Assembly (NCBI GenBank): GCA_036557285.1
Contig: DATBHW010000012.1
Span: 86,615 to 150,614 of the forward strand
Direction of reading: 5' to 3'
Source of the DNA: Ktedonobacterales bacterium
Lineage (GTDB): Bacteria; Chloroflexota; Ktedonobacteria; Ktedonobacterales; DATBGS01
Length of the DNA: 64,000 bases
Shown piece after piece: positions 42,630 through 50,958 of this stretch (positions within the stretch are counted from its first letter, which is position 1; each line of letters opens with the position of its first letter). The notes under the pieces were generated by a model. It ran no database searches. It saw only the letters and a list, made by a program, of their open reading frames with translations, and was not told where the DNA came from. A program made the translations under genes and the position numbers.

Positions 42630-43052
42630 ATGATCTTATTGGAGATCACCGATGAATCTGGTATCACCCACTATGAGACTCTTGAGATTACCCCTCAGGA
42701 GTTAGGGGGGCTGGATGAGCAAGAGGCCAGTAAGAAGATACGAAAAGCGGCTAATAAAGCAAAGGCGTCCTGCAACAAGAAGGCTCGCAAAGGTGACAGG
42801 GCAGCCGAGGAGCAAGAGATCAGAATAAATGACGCATTAAAAGCGCTCCTCAAGAAAGAGGACCGCGATAAGTACGATAAAGAGTTGGAAAGCGGAAAAG
42901 AGGGAGCGCTGTTGGAAGTCTTGCGTATCCAGCCGCTCGCTCCACCTTTTTGGGTCGACCGCATCGTGCGTTTACGGACCATTGAACGCTTGATGCAAGA
43001 GGCTGGGTGTACCAAACCTCTTGAGCTGTATGAGAGTGAAGCCTGGTGCTGA
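42630..43052 (+). CDS. J-domain-like protein lacking the HPD motif
   Basis: A 140-aa protein. Residues about 14-87 follow the J-domain layout: HYETLEITPQ for the first helix, KKIRKAANKAKA for helix II, EEQEIRINDALKALL for helix III and DRDKYDKEL for helix IV. The HPD loop that activates Hsp70 reads CNKKARKGD, so the key His-Pro-Asp is missing. A C-terminal tail of about 50 residues follows. It lies directly before grpE-like and dnaK-like genes, which supports the J-like reading. It may dock on the Hsp70 without stimulating ATPase. Confidence 0.65.
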   Translation: MILLEITDESGITHYETLEITPQELGGLDEQEASKKIRKAANKAKASCNKKARKGDRAAEEQEIRINDALKALLKKEDRDKYDKELESGKEGALLEVLRIQPLAPPFWVDRIVRLRTIERLMQEAGCTKPLELYESEAWC

Positions 43053-43068
43053 GGAGGGGAATGGGGCA

Positions 43069-43809
43069 ATGCCACAGCACAAAAAGTTCCAGCCTGATCG
43101 GAAGGTCCCTGCTGCGCCCGTGGTGCAGCAGGTAAAGCAGGCTGTTCCACCTGTCGAAGAGGCCGGGAAATCACCAGAAGTGCTGGAAAAACTCGCTGGT
43201 CTGGAGATGCTTCTGCGTGGCGTAGGACGAGATAGCATGACTATGATGCGTGAGCAACAAGATATGCAGGCGCTCCAACAGACACTTCTCTTGCGCTTGA
43301 GTGACCTCGAACTTTCCACAAAAGCGCTCTCCCAGACAACATGGAAGGCCATGCAGGAAAACCAGGGCTTTATTCAGCACGCCGAACAACATTTCGCCGG
43401 AGCGCTCCGAGATTTGGAAGCGCGCGTTCGAGAAGAGATGCAATTACAGCTTCGCCGTAGCCTGGTGCAGGCGCTCCTTCCGGCCCTGGATGATTTGGAC
43501 CTGGTGATCGCTAATCAACGCAGGCTCATGGCACCGGCTGGCGAGCAAAATAGTCTCTTAGAGGCTGTCATGCTGGTCCGGCAGAAGCTCGCTGATGGCC
43601 TCGGGGCGCTGGGGCTTGAGGAAATTCCTATCGAAGAACAAGTGACTCGGTTCGATCCCAGTCTGCACGAGCCGGTGGAATCGGATATTCCCGCTGAGTG
43701 GTTAGGGGGCGACGACCTTTCGTCGGGAACCATCATTCGTGTGCGGCGCGCAGGCTATAGATTCAATGGGCGTGTTTTGCGAGTTCCACAGGTACTCGTC
43801 AAGTCATAG
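43069..43809 (+). CDS. GrpE-like nucleotide exchange factor
   Basis: The product has 246 aa: an N-terminal coiled-coil region (about 40-130), then the GrpE-type segment LLPALDDLDLVIANQRRLMA and the C-terminal beta domain FDPSLHEPVESDIP and GYRFNGRVLRVPQVLV, matching GrpE end motifs. The middle is longer than in housekeeping GrpE. GAGGAGGGG is about 10 bases before ATG 43069, chosen over an in-frame non-ATG start at 43021 inside the J-like gene. It is the exchange factor for the neighbouring DnaK. Confidence 0.82.
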   Translation: MPQHKKFQPDRKVPAAPVVQQVKQAVPPVEEAGKSPEVLEKLAGLEMLLRGVGRDSMTMMREQQDMQALQQTLLLRLSDLELSTKALSQTTWKAMQENQGFIQHAEQHFAGALRDLEARVREEMQLQLRRSLVQALLPALDDLDLVIANQRRLMAPAGEQNSLLEAVMLVRQKLADGLGALGLEEIPIEEQVTRFDPSLHEPVESDIPAEWLGGDDLSSGTIIRVRRAGYRFNGRVLRVPQVLVKS

Positions 43810-43848
43810 TCAACCGGTTGCTATGAGCTGGAGAAGAGGAGGCCACAG

Positions 43849-45756
43849 ATGGCAAAGATTATCGGCATTGACCTGGGAACTACCTATTCAGCGGTGTCCA
43901 TCTGGGATGAAAGTCGGAAGCAGACCGTCATTATTCCAAACCTGGAGGGACACCCCACCACGCCTTCGGTGGTGAGCGTCAACAGCGCGGGCGAGATTAT
44001 CGTTGGCGAGCAGGCAAAAGGCAACCTATGGGAGGATCCCGACAACACCGTCTCGCAGATCAAGCGGGAGATGGGCAACGATGTCACGGTGCCAATGAAG
44101 GGGAAAAGATACAACCCACAAACGATCTCTGCCTACATTCTTGCCTACCTCAAACAAGCTGCCGAACATTATCTGAGCGAGCCAGTCCATGACGCGGTGA
44201 TTACGGTTCCCGCCTATTTCAAAGAAGTGCAGAAGACCGCCACCCGTGATGCAGGGGAGATTGCGGGGCTGAATGTTCACCAGTTGGTGAACGAGCCAAC
44301 AGCAGCAGCTATTGCTTATGGCGTCAGCCGGGTGGAGGAGGGGAGCGAGAAGACCTATGCCGTCTATGATTTGGGCGGAGGCACGTTTGACGTTTCCATC
44401 ATTGAGGTCAGCCCCCAGGACATCACCGTCATTGGCACAGGCGGAGACCCGCGTTTGGGTGGCCTGGATATGGATGAAGCAGTGGCAGGGTGGGCACTCA
44501 GAGAGATTCAGAAGAAACATGGTGTTGATCTGAGCAATGATGATGCCGTCAAGCGCCGAATCAAAGTAGAGGCAGAAGGTATCAAGAAGACGTTGGTCGT
44601 TGCCGAAAACGCCACCTTGAACTTGCCCTTTTTGACGGTAGTGGGAGGCAAACCACTTAATGTCAAATTAGACATCCCTCGCGCCGAGTTCGGCAGGCTG
44701 ATTCAGCCCTTGCTTGGGCGGTCAATGAAGGGGTTGGAAGATGCTATCGCCAGCGCCGATGAACATAACAACCTGGGAGGCTGGAAGGCGCTGGATGGTA
44801 TCTTGCTTGTTGGCGGTCCCACCCGCCTGCGAGAGGTCCGCGAAATGCTGGTGGCGAGATTACGTGCCGAGTGTCCAGATAAAGACCCGGTGGTGCTGGC
44901 AAACATCAACCCCGATGAGGCGGTGGCGATGGGGGCCGCTATTGTAGCAGCCGGATTAAAACCGATTGGCCTTCCTCCTGAAAAGGTTGAAGGAATGACG
45001 GCTGAAGAGGTTGACCAGAAAAAGCAAGAGGAACCTGGGGTTGCCGAGCCTCCAGCCCTCCAGATCGTGGATGTCACCAGCCATTCGCTGGGGATTGCCG
45101 TCGCTGGCGGCGGGTTCCATAAGTTGATTGAAAAAGAAAGCCCTATCCCCTGCCAGGCGAGTGATGATGGATTTACCAATGTTGCCGATTACACCACCGA
45201 GCTACTTGTGGAGGTGTACCAGGGCGAACAGAACTTTGTGGCGGCCAATAGCAAAATTGGGCAGGTGAAGATTGAAGGGCTTGAGCCATTGCTGCAAGGG
45301 CAGCATCGCTTGCGCATTCAGTTTGTATTGGATGTCAGCGGCACCCTCTCGACGATTTGCACAGACCTGCGCACCAACAGAATCTATCAAGGCTCCTTTG
45401 CCTTTGATACGACTCGTATGAGCAAAAAACAGGTCGAGGATGCCCGAAGAGAACTCATGGCGCAGATGGCGAAGCCAGGCGGGAGGATTCCTTCTGATGC
45501 TGGCCCCGAAAGTCCGCCACCTCCCGAAGCAGGGACACAGGCCATCCCAGAGCTAACGCGCCAGCAAGTGCCCGCGCAGTGGTATAGCTATTGGCTCTCC
45601 GCGCGCGAGCTTCTTTCCTCTCTGCAAGGCGTCCAAAAACAGCGCCTGGAGACAGCCATGAACACATTTGCCAACGCGGTTATGGCTAGCGATCAAAGAG
45701 GCATAGAAGAGGCTGGCTCCCGGCTTCAGGATGCATATAACGAAGCCACATTGTAG
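43849..45756 (+). CDS. DnaK/Hsp70-family chaperone
   Basis: A 635-aa Hsp70. The ATPase domain has GIDLGTTYSAVSIW, VYDLGGGTFDVSIIEV and LLVGGPTRLREV; the substrate-binding domain begins after VDVTSHSLGIAVAGGG; the lid is degenerate and ends NEATL rather than an acidic EEVD-like tail. The linker lacks the usual hydrophobic VLLLD; it reads ALQIVDVTS. AGAGGAGG is upstream of ATG 43849. It is clearly not the housekeeping dnaK locus because its partners are CHAT, TPR and propeller proteins. It probably supplies ATP-driven sensing or assembly for the system. Confidence 0.92.
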   Translation: MAKIIGIDLGTTYSAVSIWDESRKQTVIIPNLEGHPTTPSVVSVNSAGEIIVGEQAKGNLWEDPDNTVSQIKREMGNDVTVPMKGKRYNPQTISAYILAYLKQAAEHYLSEPVHDAVITVPAYFKEVQKTATRDAGEIAGLNVHQLVNEPTAAAIAYGVSRVEEGSEKTYAVYDLGGGTFDVSIIEVSPQDITVIGTGGDPRLGGLDMDEAVAGWALREIQKKHGVDLSNDDAVKRRIKVEAEGIKKTLVVAENATLNLPFLTVVGGKPLNVKLDIPRAEFGRLIQPLLGRSMKGLEDAIASADEHNNLGGWKALDGILLVGGPTRLREVREMLVARLRAECPDKDPVVLANINPDEAVAMGAAIVAAGLKPIGLPPEKVEGMTAEEVDQKKQEEPGVAEPPALQIVDVTSHSLGIAVAGGGFHKLIEKESPIPCQASDDGFTNVADYTTELLVEVYQGEQNFVAANSKIGQVKIEGLEPLLQGQHRLRIQFVLDVSGTLSTICTDLRTNRIYQGSFAFDTTRMSKKQVEDARRELMAQMAKPGGRIPSDAGPESPPPPEAGTQAIPELTRQQVPAQWYSYWLSARELLSSLQGVQKQRLETAMNTFANAVMASDQRGIEEAGSRLQDAYNEATL

Positions 45757-45855
45757 CCACCAAAGACTGAGCAATGGGGCACAGAGGTAGTAAGCTTTTC
45801 CAGAAGCGCTGGTGATGACTCAGCATGTGATGAGGAAAGGGGGCTTGCTTTCACG

Positions 45856-47495
45856 ATGGCTGTTCAGAGCATAGGAAGATATACCTTCCAAGATACTCCG
45901 CTAGCTCAAGATGCGCTGGGAATCCTCTACGAGGGTGTGGAGTCGGACAGCGGAGCATTGGTATACCTTAAAGAGGCAAATCCTCATGGGCGCCGGAGCA
46001 TTCCTCAGAGCCTGCAAGTGTGGCAAGCCATTCAGCAGCCTGGCCTCTTCACCGCGCATGATGAGGTGTTTGTGGGGGAGCGCCACTACCTCATTACTGC
46101 CAGACCCCCTGGCACACTGTTCAGCCATTATCTGCATGAGTGGCGTCAAGGTGGCTTGTGGGGGCGTTTCCGACTTCTCTCGCTGGTGATCCAGGTCTGC
46201 AAGGCGGTTGAGAGCCTCCATAACTCTGGCCTCGCGCATGGAGCAATTCACCCTGATAGCATTGTTGTCGAACATGGGGAGGGAGGAACGCATGCTCATC
46301 TGCTTTGTTTCGAGCCTTTTGTGCCCCATCCGACTAGCTATTACCTCGAAGGCAATGCCCATGTGCTTTCTCTGGCCCAGGAGCAGCTTCGCGGTGGTGG
46401 CGATCCCCGTTCTGACGTTTATGCCCTGGTATGCTGCTCTACCTCAGCTTTGGCGCCCAGCCACCTCTTCTGGATGCTTCGCCCTACGAGCTGGCTGAAC
46501 AGGTGATCTGGGGGGACCTTGCTCCGTTTGCGCCCTATCTGGATGATCTGGACCCCGCGTTGGGACGGGCCGTTTACCCTGACCTCGAAACCTTGGGAAC
46601 GGTTGTTATCAGAGCGCTTCGACGCAATCCAGCCACCAGATATGCCACCCTAAAAGAAATGCGCATATCGCTTGAGCAGATTGGGCGACGCCTCTCGCCT
46701 ATCGTACTGGGACGCACTCTCTATCAGAACCAGGCATCTGATCGTGAAGCGTTCAGGAAGACCAGCGAGCTTGCCATCATGATTCTCAAAGAGGCAGCCG
46801 CCAACCCTGCCACAGCGGCAGAAGCCCATAGTCTTCAGGGCCGGATTTATGCGTTCAGGCTGGGGAATTTTGACGAGGGCGTCAAGTCGTTCAAGCGAGC
46901 CATCAGGCAGGACCCCTCTTTCGATAGCGCAATCTTGGGGCTGGCAGATACGTATAGTAAGTATGGCCGCTCTTCCCTGGCGAAGGAGCAAATAGAGGTT
47001 CTCGTCTCCAGGCATCCTGGCGATATTCAGGTCCTCATGAGCTATGCCACCATCTTGTATCAAAGTGGAGATGCTCTATCCGCCGTCAATGTGCTTCATA
47101 ACATTCAACAAGCATCTCCCTACTTTTTACCTGCTTACATCCTGGCGATTCAGCAGAGCATTCGGCAGGACGATCTCAAACAAGCGGAAACCGAGAGCGC
47201 TCGCGCGCTGGCCCGCATTCTTCAGGTGATTGAACGAGGAAACCTGGACCCCGAACAGGTCGCTGAAGTCTATTTTCTTCAGGGACTCCTTCAGCACAAA
47301 CAAGGCAAGAACGAACTGGCCCTTGAGCGATTGGAGTTGGCACTGAAACAACTGCCCACGCATCAACAGAGCCATAAGCTGCTGGCAAAACTCTATGCCG
47401 AGAGAGGCATACGCGATAAATTCCTCTATCACCTCTGGGCCAGCTTGGAAGCCACGAGCGATGCAGGAGGAATGGAGCGTCGGCCCCCTTCTTAA
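45856..47495 (+). pseudogene. pseudokinase-TPR protein with a one-base frameshift
   Basis: The first frame (45856-46506) is a Ser/Thr-kinase-like fold ending correctly at DPRSDVYAL, then garbage. The second, in the next frame from 46431, begins MLLYLSFGAQPPLLDASPYE and carries the rest of the kinase C-lobe and a TPR domain to 47495. Adding one G in the run at 46427-46431 would read YALGMLLYLSFG and join them as 546 aa. Catalytic residues are absent even so: HRD is HGA (HGAIHPDSI), the Asn is Ser, and DFG reads CFE. It is a pseudokinase by design, frameshifted or mis-sequenced here. Confidence 0.72.
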
Positions 47496-47536
47496 TTGCA
47501 GCGGTTCAGGTGACACTACTTCTCCGGAGGTTTGCC

Positions 47537-50203
47537 ATGAAAAGACTGTTATCGGCTGTGCTGATCATTCTTGCTGGAGCGGGAGCCTGGTTTGGGATTC
47601 TGAAAGCAGACCAGGTCTATCATTCTATCTGGCTAGATATATACCTCGCTGCATTCATTGCGCTGCCCATCATGTGGGCGTTGTTACGAATTACCTTTAG
47701 CACAGCGCCTTTCAAAATATTCTTCATCTGCATTTTTGCGGCGGTGGCAAACCTGGTAGCTATCAGTCTGCTATATCAAAAACTGACTCAGGACTGGGGC
47801 AACCTTCTTTTTGCCGGCATGGTCATCTTCTATTTCCTCAGCGCTTTCCTCAATCGTCGCAGCTATCAGGCAAGGGCAAAGCTCAGCACGGCTGCCCAGG
47901 TCTTGGGGAAAGGTGATGCCAGGCAGGCGCTCAAGCTTGCGCAGGAAGCTCGCGTTCTCTCCATCAAAGGTGCCAATCGGGCAGAACAGGCACAAGCCGA
48001 GTGGCAGATTGGCCTGGCCGCGCTCCGCTTGGGAGAGCGGCAGAGCGCTGCGCGGTCTATCAGCACCGCCCTGGCGTTGTTTCGGGCTGTAGGGGATAAG
48101 AAACGCAGCAAAGAGGCCGAGAACGCACTGGCTCAACTACGGCGGAGTGGGGTCAGTATTCCTGGCGAGGGAAGCGCGGAGGAAGCAGCGAAACATGCTG
48201 GCATCTCCCTTGATTGGGGCCTTATCCTGGAGGGAGCGCTGAGTATCGCTGGGGTGATCGCCCTTACTCAATTGTGGCAGGTTGAGGCGTGGCAAGGGTC
48301 AGTACAGCTTCTGGCTGGCTTGGGGCTGGCAGCGTTTCTGCTGGTCTATGGTGCCTATGGCGTAGCATCTCTGGCGGTCAGATTATCACGACCAGCGTGG
48401 GCGTCATCCGTTTCTTTTGTCGTGTATACTATCGCTTTTCTCCTCCTGGCATCCGGTGTTGCGCTCTTGGTGGTCCAGGGAGGGGTTGAGGTCAAGGATT
48501 TTCCGGGAGCTTTGCAGAACGCGCTCATCTGGCTTAAAGCGCTTACTACGGAGTGGCCGATCTGGGCTGTGTCCGCCATCGTTTTTTGCAGCCTCTTGCT
48601 TGTGCTGGTGAGTCTGGTTACTGCGAGCGGGCGTTTTACGTTGGCTTGGGGAACCAAGCCAAGCCAGCGGGCTTTACAAAGGGCATCAGAGGCTCTTGAG
48701 GCCGAGAAGTGGGAAGGGGCCATTACTCAGCTAGCGGAGATAGACCTGCTGGACAAAAGCAATGTGCAGATTCACCCGCAAATATTGTTCTATCTGGCCT
48801 TTGCCTATTCTATGCTGAAGCAGCCGACAGAGGCGCAGAAGCATCTCCGCGACCTGTTGGAAATTGACCCCGGCCACAAAGAGGGACGCTATCTGGCGGG
48901 ATATATCGCCTTGCAAACAGGCGATCTCGATAGTGCAGAGGAGCACTGGCGGAAGCTATTTAGGATTGATCCAAGGTTTGGGCCGCCTGGCGCGGTTTCT
49001 TCGAGGAGAGCGGCAGACTATTACCTCTGCCTGACGCTGTACCGCAAAGCAATGGTTACCATGAAGCAGGATGCCAGGCAAGGCATCAGCCTGCTGGCAG
49101 AGGCAGGGAGAATCGAGGCGCTCGACAAGGAAATGGCTGAGGCGCTGGCCCGTGCCCATCTCTATCAATGTGTTCAGCTCATTCGCCAGGGTGCCTGGCG
49201 CGAGGCAGAACAGGAAGTTAGTCAGGCACAGACAAAGCTCCAGCCGCTCAAAAGCCAGCCAGGTGACTCAACTGCATTCAGTAAGCTTAACGGGCTGTGC
49301 CTGGTCGGTAGCGCCCTCCTCTCGTTCCAGCAGGCGCGCTATGCTGAAACGTTAACCAGCCTCAAAGCGGCTGATGAGGCAACTGCCGCACTTGCCCAGA
49401 AAAGGAACTTCTTCACTCAGCCAGGCCAATCTCTGCTGGAACAGCTGCTGCGGTCCATGCTTGTTTCTCAAGAAACGAACCAGGGACGGATCAGCCCGTT
49501 ATTCAGTCGTGATCTGCACTTTCTGGGTGCCCTGGCTCAATTGCGCGATTTACGTGAGCGCTTGAGCCAGGCACCAGATAAAGGCTGGCAGAGCGTGCTG
49601 GAAAAGATAGAAGCCGAATTAGAGAAGAGCCTGGAATCTTCCGAGGACTTTGATGAAGGCTGCGCCATGCTTGGTTTATTCTATTATTATGTGAGCGCTG
49701 ATCAGAGCAAGCAAAAGAAAGGTATTGAACTGCTCCAACTGGTTCAAGGTCGTGTCGGAAGCAGCTTCGTGAAGGAGACGTTGACCCGACATGAGACTCA
49801 AGAGAAGCGCCGGGCAAGCTGGCAAAAAACCTACTTCGATCTGCTTGAGCAGTACATGCGCTTCTCCAGCGTACCGCTTGCTGAACGTGAGGCCATGCGC
49901 CAGCGGGTGCTGGAGACGATGAAAGCGACAGGGGAACTAGAGACTCTTCTGGGAGAAAGAAAACTTCAAGTTGCTACCAGAAGGGAGCGCGAGCCAACGG
50001 TGGAGGAATACAGCACTCACGCCGCCTTGCTCCTGGTGAAGCTGGAAGAACTGATGCAGTCAGATAAGGGGGGACAGATACCACCAGAAGTGAAGCGCCT
50101 TGTCGAGAGCTTGCGAGACCAGAATGAAGCCCTGAAGCAGACCGTCCAAACCCTTCTCCACACAGAGAAGGAATTGCTTAGCAAGGCTCAGCAGCTTTTT
50201 TAG
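47537..50203 (+). CDS. membrane protein with TPR-like repeats, 888 aa
   Basis: The first ~110 residues hold three membrane spans (LLSAVLIILAGAGAWFGILK onward). A TPR-like helical block follows, then three or four more spans (about 235-370), then a long cytoplasmic TPR region (AEKWEGAITQLAEIDLLDKS) and a coiled-coil C-terminus. GGAGG is 6 bases before ATG 47537. It could anchor the complex at the membrane or act as a pore-like effector; neither is shown by motifs. It belongs to the same operon, 41 bases after the pseudokinase-TPR gene. Confidence 0.72.
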   Translation: MKRLLSAVLIILAGAGAWFGILKADQVYHSIWLDIYLAAFIALPIMWALLRITFSTAPFKIFFICIFAAVANLVAISLLYQKLTQDWGNLLFAGMVIFYFLSAFLNRRSYQARAKLSTAAQVLGKGDARQALKLAQEARVLSIKGANRAEQAQAEWQIGLAALRLGERQSAARSISTALALFRAVGDKKRSKEAENALAQLRRSGVSIPGEGSAEEAAKHAGISLDWGLILEGALSIAGVIALTQLWQVEAWQGSVQLLAGLGLAAFLLVYGAYGVASLAVRLSRPAWASSVSFVVYTIAFLLLASGVALLVVQGGVEVKDFPGALQNALIWLKALTTEWPIWAVSAIVFCSLLLVLVSLVTASGRFTLAWGTKPSQRALQRASEALEAEKWEGAITQLAEIDLLDKSNVQIHPQILFYLAFAYSMLKQPTEAQKHLRDLLEIDPGHKEGRYLAGYIALQTGDLDSAEEHWRKLFRIDPRFGPPGAVSSRRAADYYLCLTLYRKAMVTMKQDARQGISLLAEAGRIEALDKEMAEALARAHLYQCVQLIRQGAWREAEQEVSQAQTKLQPLKSQPGDSTAFSKLNGLCLVGSALLSFQQARYAETLTSLKAADEATAALAQKRNFFTQPGQSLLEQLLRSMLVSQETNQGRISPLFSRDLHFLGALAQLRDLRERLSQAPDKGWQSVLEKIEAELEKSLESSEDFDEGCAMLGLFYYYVSADQSKQKKGIELLQLVQGRVGSSFVKETLTRHETQEKRRASWQKTYFDLLEQYMRFSSVPLAEREAMRQRVLETMKATGELETLLGERKLQVATRREREPTVEEYSTHAALLLVKLEELMQSDKGGQIPPEVKRLVESLRDQNEALKQTVQTLLHTEKELLSKAQQLF

Positions 50204-50239
50204 CTTCCTCCTCCAACAAACTGAAAAGAGGTCCTCAGA

Positions 50240-50488
50240 ATGGCCCGAGAACATGCCCAAGAAAAGTCGAAGCTTACCTCCCCAACGACACTGCTGAATC
50301 GGTTGGAGCCGATTGAGTTGGAACCGAATAAGCAACTAAGCGAACACCTTCAGAACATTGAGTTAGAGACCCAATTACTTGCCCTTAGTGGCATCTCTCT
50401 TGAGCAAGAGATAGAAGCGTTTCGGGAGATGCTTCCCAAACTTAGGAAGCAACCTCATAATAGTGATAGTAACGATGTTCAACATTGA
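50240..50488 (+). CDS. small hypothetical protein ending the island operon
   Basis: An 82-aa, mostly helical, acidic protein (NRLEPIELEPNKQLSEHLQN, LSGISLEQEIEAFREMLPKL) with AAGAGG upstream. It starts 36 bases after the membrane TPR gene. No family is recognised. Its position at the operon end would suit an inhibitor or adaptor, which is speculation. Confidence 0.5.
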   Translation: MAREHAQEKSKLTSPTTLLNRLEPIELEPNKQLSEHLQNIELETQLLALSGISLEQEIEAFREMLPKLRKQPHNSDSNDVQH

Positions 50489-50679
50489 CATCCTAACACA
50501 GCCAATACGCTAATGATCAGATAATAAGAAAATAGCAAGCTATCGGTGTGTGTTTTGACCCCCATTTTGACCCCCACACCGCTGAACGATCCTGAACCAT
50601 CGTGAACAGAACAGCCTTCCGAACCCGCTATTTACCTGGCTTTCTGGATGATCTTGAACGATCCTGAATAGCTGGGCCT

Positions 50680-50705
50680 GAGTTCGACTCTCCCCCATCT
50701 CCACC
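50680..50705 (+). other. attR core: duplicated tmRNA 3' end
   Basis: An exact 26-base copy of 32910-32935 without any of the tmRNA 5' part. CA-less: the next bases are GC, not the AG of ssrA. It marks the right edge of the island. Flanking motifs GTTTTGACCCCCATTTTG (from 50552) and TTGACCCCCATTTTG (50752-50766) resemble one at 32984 next to attL. The remaining bases between 50489 and 50958 hold no gene I can support. Confidence 0.8.
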
Positions 50706-50709
50706 GCAC

Positions 50710-50741
50710 GGGGCCAGTCCTGGACTGGCCCCAATTTTTTT
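50710..50741 (+). terminator. terminator duplicated with the att core
   Basis: GGGGCCAGT pairs with ACTGGCCCC across CCTGG, followed by AATTTTTTT. It is the counterpart of the ssrA terminator at 32939-32969 and may end readthrough from the island operon. Confidence 0.85.
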
Positions 50742-50958
50742 ACTCTCCTCGTTGACCCCCATTTTGTCGTCCTCTCCTTCCCCTGGACCCGCTGCTGGAG
50801 GCTCCTCGCCTCCCTCGTCCTCGTTCAAGCCCAACAGGGTTGCTTTTCGCTGTGCCATCAACTATGCTTGCAAGAGTCTTAATCCGTTCGTGAGGAAGGG
50901 AGCAGGGAATGGCGTCGCAAACAGAAACCGAGCGATTCGCATTGGATCGAGGCTGGTG

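Larger units (their letters stand above)
32936..50705. mobile_element. genomic island integrated at ssrA
   Basis: The island is delimited by direct 26-base copies of the tmRNA 3' end. It spans about 17.8 kb and contains a remnant of a replication-relaxation-type gene at the left junction and one long plus-strand operon (33725-50488) of CHAT, propeller, TPR and Hsp70-chaperone genes. No integrase gene is inside, so it is probably no longer autonomous or was mobilised in trans. By eye the left junction region (33270-33600) is clearly more AT-rich than the chromosome. TGACCCCC-type motifs recur near both ends. Confidence 0.75.

Noticed and set aside
50680..50705. tRNA gene
   Set aside because: Only a T-arm and acceptor end is present; there is no D-arm or anticodon arm upstream, and it matches the tmRNA 3' end exactly.
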